Shown here piece by piece: positions 55,129 to 60,092 of a stretch of DNA of 60,092 bases. This DNA comes from Pirellulales bacterium. Its GTDB lineage: Bacteria; Planctomycetota; Planctomycetia; Pirellulales; JACPPG01. The stretch spans positions 1 through 60,092 of the forward strand of contig DASZWQ010000064.1 of NCBI GenBank assembly GCA_035546535.1, in the 5' to 3' direction. The notes beneath the pieces are model-generated. The model had not been told where the DNA came from and did no database searches. It saw nothing but the letters and a program-made list of their open reading frames with translations. The stretch's first letter is position 1; each line of letters opens with the position of its first letter. A program made the position numbers and the translations under genes.

Positions 55129-56286
55129 ATGCAATTTCGTACTCGTGCGATTCACGTCGGGCAGGAGCCCGATCCGCAGACCGGCGCCGTCATTCCGCCG
55201 GTGCACCTGGCGACAACGTTCGTGCAGCCGGGCGCGCACCCGAGCCTGGAGTTCGACTACTCGCGCTCCGGCAACCCGACCCGCAAGGCCTTCGAGACGA
55301 CACTAGCTTCGCTCGAAGGGGGCACGCGGTCGCTGGCATTTGCGTCGGGCATGGCCGCCACGCATTGCGTGATGATGCTCTTGTCGCCGGGCGATCACGT
55401 CGTCGCGAGCGCTGATTTATACGGCGGGACGTACCGCCTGCTGCACAAGATTCTCGATCGCGCGCACGTGCGCGTGTCGACCGTGCCTTCGACCGATCTG
55501 GCGGCCGTGGCCGCCGCCTTTACGCCGGCCACGAAGCTCTTGTGGATCGAAACGCCGGGCAATCCGCTGATGTCGATCACCGATATTGCCGGCTGCGCCG
55601 AAATCGCGCATGCCCAGGGCGCTTTGCTGGGGGTCGATAATACGTTCGCCTCGCCGGTTCTCACCCGGCCGCTTGGCCTGGGCGCTGACGTCGTCATGCA
55701 TTCGGCCACGAAGTATCTCGGCGGGCATAGCGACGTGTTGGGCGGAGCACTGGTCGTGCGGAATCGCGACCTGGGGGAACGCCTGTATTACATCCAGAAC
55801 GCCACCGGGGCCGTGATGGGCCCATGGGACGCGTTTCTCTGTTCGCGCGGCTTGAAAACGCTCGAACTGCGTGTGCGCGAGCAATCGCGCACGGCCCACC
55901 AGATCGCCGACTCTCTGGCCGGCCACCCGCGCGTCAACCGCGTCTATTACCCGGGGCTATCGGGCCATCCGGGGCACGAGGTGGCCGTCCGGCAAATGGA
56001 GGGCGCCTTCGGCGCGATGCTTAGCTTCGAGCTGGCCGGTGAATTGGCGCAGGCCGCCGCGCTCGTGGAAAGTACGCACCTTTTCCGACTGGCGGTCAGC
56101 CTGGGTGCTGTGGAGTCGCTCATCGAGCTTCCGGCCACGATGTCGCATGCTAGCTATGACGCCGTCGCCCGACAGGCTTTCGGCATCACCGACGGTCTGA
56201 TTCGCCTGAGCGTCGGCCTCGAAGCGTTCGAAGACCTGCGTGACGACTTGGAGCAGGCGATCAAGCAGGCGTTTGGCGAAGCGTGA
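55129..56286 (+). CDS. PLP-dependent trans-sulfuration enzyme (cystathionine gamma-lyase/synthase family)
   Basis: This 385-residue PLP enzyme belongs to the Cys/Met metabolism family. The N-terminus shows TRAIHVGQEPDPQTGAVIPP and the family Tyr/Arg motif DYSRSGNPTR. The PLP-binding Lys is in MHSATKYLGGHSD, and the C-terminal segment includes SLGAVESLIELPATMSH with FGITDGLIRLSVGLE. The sequence cannot separate cystathionine gamma-lyase from gamma-synthase or methionine gamma-lyase. I chose the ATG at 55129; a TTG three bases upstream is possible. The gene stands alone. Confidence 0.93.
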   Translation: MQFRTRAIHVGQEPDPQTGAVIPPVHLATTFVQPGAHPSLEFDYSRSGNPTRKAFETTLASLEGGTRSLAFASGMAATHCVMMLLSPGDHVVASADLYGGTYRLLHKILDRAHVRVSTVPSTDLAAVAAAFTPATKLLWIETPGNPLMSITDIAGCAEIAHAQGALLGVDNTFASPVLTRPLGLGADVVMHSATKYLGGHSDVLGGALVVRNRDLGERLYYIQNATGAVMGPWDAFLCSRGLKTLELRVREQSRTAHQIADSLAGHPRVNRVYYPGLSGHPGHEVAVRQMEGAFGAMLSFELAGELAQAAALVESTHLFRLAVSLGAVESLIELPATMSHASYDAVARQAFGITDGLIRLSVGLEAFEDLRDDLEQAIKQAFGEA

Positions 56287-56562
56287 TCGCGGCAATTTCG
56301 CGCTCCGCATGAACGGGAACGATGCGACCAATCGGGCACGGCGGGCACGCCAGCCGGCTAATCGGCGGTCCCTTCTCGCCACCTTGCCAGCAACGCCACT
56401 TTGCGCGTCCGTGAATTGGCGGGCTTTGGCGAAATTTTTCCGGTCGCGATGAGTTTAACGTCAAGTTGCCACAGCGGCCCGTCCGATACCCTGGCTGTTA
56501 AACGACAGTCTCGCTGCTAGCACGACGGCGATTTCGTGCAGCTGGCCATGAAGGTGAGCGCG

Positions 56563-58413
56563 ATGAACGAGCGGTTCGGGAAGTTTGCGTCAAGCATGAT
56601 TGCATCGGTCGCGGGGTTGGCGATCGCGCTCGTGGCGGACTCGCTGCACGCGCAAAGCCGCTCCTACGACGAGCTGCCCGACTATCAACGCGCCCCCACG
56701 CAAAACGGCAACTGGCGTTACGACAGCCCGCGAGGTGCGGAGCCGCGAGCTGCACAAGCGGACGATGAGCGGCCGGTAGATCCCCGGCGCTACGAGACGG
56801 TCAACCGCGCGCGCCCCCGTTATCAGCAGCCGCCGCGTCGCATGCCGCCGGCCGAGCGTCCCTATCGCGACGGTGACGAGCGACAAGCGAGCAACGATCG
56901 CGGTCCGCGACTGCCTGATCGCTATGCGGCGCCCGAGCAACAGCCGCGAGACGATTATCGCCGGCCGCGCGACGGCCGACCGGCGGTCGACAGTCACGAG
57001 TTTCATGATCACGGCACCGACGAACACGCCGGTCATGACCACGCGCCGCGCGGGCCACGTCGCTATGACGACCAGGTGCAGCCGGTTGGCTACCAGTGGC
57101 GCGCCTCGCGCGAGCAGGCGCAGCGGGCGAAACTTTCCGAGGCTCCGGCCTACCGGCCAGGCGCCGAGAGCGGCGCCGAAAGCGGTCCCAACCTTGGCGT
57201 GCTGCCCAAGCGCGATTTGCTCGACGACACGCCGCGAATGGCCGCGCGACCGCGATATCGCCCCGCATCGACGATGAATCGGGAATACGAGCTGCCGCCA
57301 GCCGGTGCTCCGCAGCCGCAAGCCGAATTCGTGCCGGGCCCGAGCGGTGGCAATACGACGTATTATCCGAACGGCGCGCCCACGATGACCTACCCGCCGC
57401 AAGCGGGTGGCAACTTCGTTCCCGGCACGTACGGCGATGATGGGTTCGCGCCGGGTGGCGGCATGTCCGGTGGCCCCGATGGTTTTAGCGACGGCTACGA
57501 CGACGGCGGCTATGGAGCGGACGGCTGGTACGACGATGGCGGACCGGTGACGTACGACGAGTATGGTCGTCCGCTGTATCTGACACCGTGCCCTTATTGT
57601 GGACAGTGCTGCGGCGGCATCAGTTGTCATCACCGCTGGCTCGACGAGTCGTCGGTGTTCGCCGGCGTACACGCCTTCAAGGGCGGACTCGACCAGGGAC
57701 AAAACGGCAACTTCGGCTTTCAGGAAGGCGTAAACTTCGCGGGCGCCCTGTGGCATCAATACGGTATCGGTTACCAGGTCGGTGCGCAGTTCGTGCAGAG
57801 CGACCTTTCAGGCACGAACATCGCCAACGCGTTCAACAACTCGCGGCAGCAGTCGTTCCTCACTTTTGGCTTGTACCATCGCCCGCGATGCGGCCAAGGC
57901 TTGCAAGGCGGAATGGTGTACGACTGGCTCGACGATCGATTCTACACGCGGGCCCGCTTCGAACAGATCCGCGGCGAAATCAGCTACATCTTCGCCGGCG
58001 GCAACGAATTCGGTTACTGGGGAGCGTTTGCCACGGGGGCGAACCAGACGCAGACCGTTAACGGCGTGCTGTTGAGCTTCAACTCGGTGAACATGAACGC
58101 GTTCTTCTATCGCAAGAACTTCGCCAACGGCGATCAATTCCGCATCTGGGGCGGCTTCACCGATAACTCGGGCGGCCTGCTCGGCGCCGATCACCGCATC
58201 CACATGTCGAACCGCTGGGACTTGATGGGCGGGTTCAACTACCAGATCCCGGACCAGGGGAAGGATGGCGGCGGCCCGACCCAGGAATCGTGGGGCCTGG
58301 CACTGAACATCGTCTGGTACCCGACGCGCGAACCCTGCGGCACGCACAACGGCCCGTTCCGCTCGCTATTCAGCGTGGCCGACAACAACTGGCTGATGAT
58401 CCGGCAGAAGTAG
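56563..58413 (+). CDS. planctomycete outer-membrane barrel-like protein with Pro/Arg-rich disordered region
   Basis: This 616-residue exported protein has a signal peptide (ASMIASV... ending LHAQS) and a long disordered region (about 30-330) rich in Pro, Arg, Asp and Gln, with a His-rich patch HEFHDHGTDEHAGHDH. A Cys cluster PCPYCGQCCGGISCHH follows near 342. The last 255 residues show repeated aromatic amphipathic strands (GYQVGAQFVQSDLSG, FNSVNMNAFFYR) and end near NNWLMIRQK, as in outer-membrane barrels. I chose the ATG at 56563 behind AAGGTGAG; upstream in-frame starts at 56536 and 56548 are alternatives. The family is known only from planctomycetes in my recollection. The His patch and Cys cluster might bind metal. 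Confidence 0.7.
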   Translation: MNERFGKFASSMIASVAGLAIALVADSLHAQSRSYDELPDYQRAPTQNGNWRYDSPRGAEPRAAQADDERPVDPRRYETVNRARPRYQQPPRRMPPAERPYRDGDERQASNDRGPRLPDRYAAPEQQPRDDYRRPRDGRPAVDSHEFHDHGTDEHAGHDHAPRGPRRYDDQVQPVGYQWRASREQAQRAKLSEAPAYRPGAESGAESGPNLGVLPKRDLLDDTPRMAARPRYRPASTMNREYELPPAGAPQPQAEFVPGPSGGNTTYYPNGAPTMTYPPQAGGNFVPGTYGDDGFAPGGGMSGGPDGFSDGYDDGGYGADGWYDDGGPVTYDEYGRPLYLTPCPYCGQCCGGISCHHRWLDESSVFAGVHAFKGGLDQGQNGNFGFQEGVNFAGALWHQYGIGYQVGAQFVQSDLSGTNIANAFNNSRQQSFLTFGLYHRPRCGQGLQGGMVYDWLDDRFYTRARFEQIRGEISYIFAGGNEFGYWGAFATGANQTQTVNGVLLSFNSVNMNAFFYRKNFANGDQFRIWGGFTDNSGGLLGADHRIHMSNRWDLMGGFNYQIPDQGKDGGGPTQESWGLALNIVWYPTREPCGTHNGPFRSLFSVADNNWLMIRQK

Positions 58414-58513
58414 TTTGCACAACGTGCAACCGGCCGATGCAGTGTGATGTAATGCCGCGCCGCTTCGTGGCCGCGGCGTTGTACGCGATGCACTCCCTTG
58501 CTGGCGCTGCGGG

Positions 58514-59629
58514 CTAGTGAGGGCGTTTCAGGCTCGCGGCGACGAGCGCCAGTCCACCAAGCGCGGCAAGTACCAACGTCGCAGGCTCTGGCGCCGGAAC
58601 GACGGCGATTCCTCCGCCGCCGGTGGTCGACCTGAGCAGTGGACCGGCCCCGTGCGTGGCATCGGAAACGATGGTTCGATTGCCGGTCACGGGATCGACA
58701 GCCCACACGCCGCCGGCGTCCCACTCGTTCAACAGGATGGTTCCGTCGCCAGCGATGGCAAGGCGGTATTCCTGGTAGAATGGATCGCGCGTCGGGAACT
58801 GCGGCCCGGTCCCGACCGAGTTACTCGTGACGATCGTTCGCGCTCCGGTGACCGGATCGATACGCATCACGCCAGCCGTCAAACCGCTAGTAACAAGCAA
58901 TTGACCGGCCGGGTCGACCGCGACATCGGACGGTGCCGTCAACGCCGGCCCGCTGCCAGCGGTCACAAATTTTGGAATAAAGCTGGTGCCTGATATAAGC
59001 GTGCGGTCGCCGGACGTCAGATTGACGCCCAGGATGCAGTTGCTGTCTACCGGATCCAACTGTGTTTGTGCCAAAGCGACATAGGCCTCGTTGCCGATAA
59101 TAGCAAACCCACCAGGCTGCCCGGGCCCGCTGTTGAATAAGGGGCCGGTACCATTGGCGACGAAATTGGTTTGCAGTGTCGTCGCGTCGAACCCCCAAAA
59201 GGTACCTTCGGTGAAGTAGATCTCATTGTCGACCTGATGAACGCCCGTCGGCAGAAGCGCTGGCTTGATGAGCGTCCGGTCGCCCGTCGCGGGATCGATC
59301 CGTTCAATGCCCTCGAGAAGGTCTGCCACGAGCAGGGATCCGTCGGGCGCGATCGCGACGGCGTCCGGTGTCGGCATCGGTACGCCGGTGCCGATCGTTT
59401 GATCGGAAATGATCGTGCGATCGCCGGTCACGGGATCGATGCGGACCAGCCCATAGTCGTCACCGCCGCCCGGCAGCGCCGGCAGAATATCGGCTGTAAT
59501 GACAATGTCGCCCGGATGCAGAACCACGGCCTGAGCCATTTGCGGTAGCGCGACTAGAAGCAGTAGCACCGCAATCGCTAAACCAGTTCCTCGGAAGCTT
59601 CGCCCGGTCCGCTCTCTGTCCACTCTCAT
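58514..59629 (-). CDS. PEP-CTERM beta-propeller protein
   Basis: This 371-residue exported protein has a signal peptide (IAVLLLLVALPQMAQA) and a propeller of repeated blades: YGLVRIDPVTGDRTIISD, IERIDPATGDRTLI, VMRIDPVTGARTIVTSN and VWAVDPVTGNRTIV. It ends with a PEP-CTERM signal (APEPATLVLAALGGLALV and a basic SLKRPH tail). It resembles the riboswitch-controlled propeller at 15322-16494 in architecture, although the blades are of a different repeat type. Its own upstream region shows no riboswitch. It converges on the barrel protein gene. Confidence 0.88.
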   Translation of the reverse strand: MRVDRERTGRSFRGTGLAIAVLLLLVALPQMAQAVVLHPGDIVITADILPALPGGGDDYGLVRIDPVTGDRTIISDQTIGTGVPMPTPDAVAIAPDGSLLVADLLEGIERIDPATGDRTLIKPALLPTGVHQVDNEIYFTEGTFWGFDATTLQTNFVANGTGPLFNSGPGQPGGFAIIGNEAYVALAQTQLDPVDSNCILGVNLTSGDRTLISGTSFIPKFVTAGSGPALTAPSDVAVDPAGQLLVTSGLTAGVMRIDPVTGARTIVTSNSVGTGPQFPTRDPFYQEYRLAIAGDGTILLNEWDAGGVWAVDPVTGNRTIVSDATHGAGPLLRSTTGGGGIAVVPAPEPATLVLAALGGLALVAASLKRPH

Positions 59630-59950
59630 CAGCTGCTCCTTCGTCCTGTTCGAAAGTCAGAATCAATTGATGGCGCTCAATGGCCGGCTGCACCTCTCGG
59701 ATGGCGCAGCATTGCGGGTAGAGGAACCTCGACCCGTGGGATCGCCGGAGAGAAGAATGCGATCACGGAAAGATCGCGATCATCCGGCTTATTGAGCGCT
59801 CAGTAGCGTGCCCCGAAAGAACTTATTAGTAACCCACAGGCTAATTAAGCCGACCGCACTTTGCAACTGCCGAACGCGGAACGAAGCAGCTCGCTGACAC
59901 GCCCTTCGAGAAGCCGCTAGTCGTTGAGGCCTGAAGACTTGCTTTTGGCT
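59630..59950. other. intergenic region before the IS element
   Basis: About 320 bases between the PEP-CTERM gene and the IS left end. I recognise no gene or RNA. A short dyad GATCACGG...AGATCGCGATC near 59760-59781 is visible but weak. Confidence 0.35.
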
Positions 59951-59987
59951 GAGACCGTGTTTTCAAATTGCATGAATCGATGAAAAA

Positions 59988-60040
59988 CGTTACGACTCCG
60001 CCGTCTTGGTTCTCAAGTCAAGGAAGACGGAGCCGTAACG
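59988..60040 (+). promoter_or_regulatory. long inverted repeat over the transposase ribosome site
   Basis: CGTTACGACTCCG with CCGTCTT (59988-60007) is complementary, apart from a 3-base bulge and one mismatch, to AAGACGGAGCCGTAACG (60024-60040). The GGAG ribosome site (60029-60032) lies within the right arm, and the ATG follows directly. The structure could block transposase translation when transcribed from outside. Confidence 0.7.
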
Positions 60041-60092
60041 ATGTGCGCGAATTATCCCAGCGACCTGACGGACGAACAATGGCAATTGATCC
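60041..60092 (+). CDS. IS5-family transposase, N-terminal fragment (window edge)
   Basis: Only 17 codons are inside the window: MCANYPSDLTDEQWQLI. This matches the start of DUF4096/IS5-type transposases, which commonly open with a YPSDLTDEQW segment before the helix-turn-helix. The gene runs off the right end, so its completeness and catalytic residues cannot be checked. Confidence 0.75.
   Translation, partial: MCANYPSDLTDEQWQLI

Larger units (their letters stand above)
59951..60092 (+). mobile_element. left end of an IS5-like insertion sequence (cut by window edge)
   Basis: GAGACCGTGTTTTCAAATTG from 59951 looks like the left terminal inverted repeat of IS5-family elements. It is followed by a hairpin and the transposase start. 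The right end and target duplication lie outside the window. Confidence 0.65.

Overview
The window looks like a chromosomal segment of a planctomycete, probably of the Pirellulales. The sequence is GC-rich and carries hallmark families of that phylum: a DUF1559 pseudopilin with the H-x9-DG motif, a PSCyt1/WD40 gene beside a DUF1549/DUF1553 gene, two PEP-CTERM surface proteins, a dockerin protein with a LEPR-XLL-like leader, an FGly-type sulfatase and a large signal-peptide-bearing Pro/Arg-rich barrel protein. No rRNA, tRNA or CRISPR array was recognised. The only mobile-element gene is the first 17 codons of an IS5-like transposase at the right edge.

Layout. 1-5.7 kb: an exported DJ-1/PfpI protein, then an MlaE-MlaF-MlaD lipid-transport operon facing a Gfo/Idh/MocA oxidoreductase across an inverted-repeat element. 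5.8-13.5 kb: a composite repeat element, a sulfatase, a small ABA4-like membrane protein and the cytochrome/WD40 plus DUF1549/DUF1553 pair. 13.5-17.8 kb, minus strand: aroE, then an operon headed by a cobalamin riboswitch that encodes a DUF1559 pseudopilin, a PEP-CTERM beta-propeller and a SAM methyltransferase. 18.3-25.3 kb: glmS, a dockerin/LamG surface protein and a membrane-anchored MutS-like ATPase. 25.3-29.2 kb: two beta-helix proteins, the second fused to a di-haem cytochrome c peroxidase. 29.6-33.5 kb: a membrane-TPR protein with a small upstream gene, and rfbA-rfbB. 33.7-39.4 kb: a cation/proton antiporter and a CGNR regulator divergent from a reductase/dehalogenase/hydrolase/MOSC cluster. 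39.7-45.3 kb: a glycoside-hydrolase-like gene with a broken start region, a strong terminator and katG. 45.4-60.1 kb: a methyltransferase, a phospholipase-C-like protein, two thioredoxin-fold proteins, a HEAT/TPR protein, an alpha/beta hydrolase, agmatine deiminase, a CopZ/BFD-like Fe-S protein, a sugar isomerase, a cystathionine gamma-lyase family enzyme, the barrel protein, a second PEP-CTERM propeller and the start of the IS.

The most interesting observation is the B12 riboswitch operon. A textbook cobalamin aptamer, preceded by a plausible promoter, heads genes not normally tied to B12: a pseudopilin, a surface-anchored beta-propeller and a methyltransferase whose start overlaps the propeller stop. 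Because Bacteroides capture B12 with a surface beta-propeller (BtuG), I propose this is a planctomycete corrinoid-capture module. That is inference. Three families of intergenic inverted repeats recur next to gene 3' ends, and two of them supply the stop codon of the adjacent gene.
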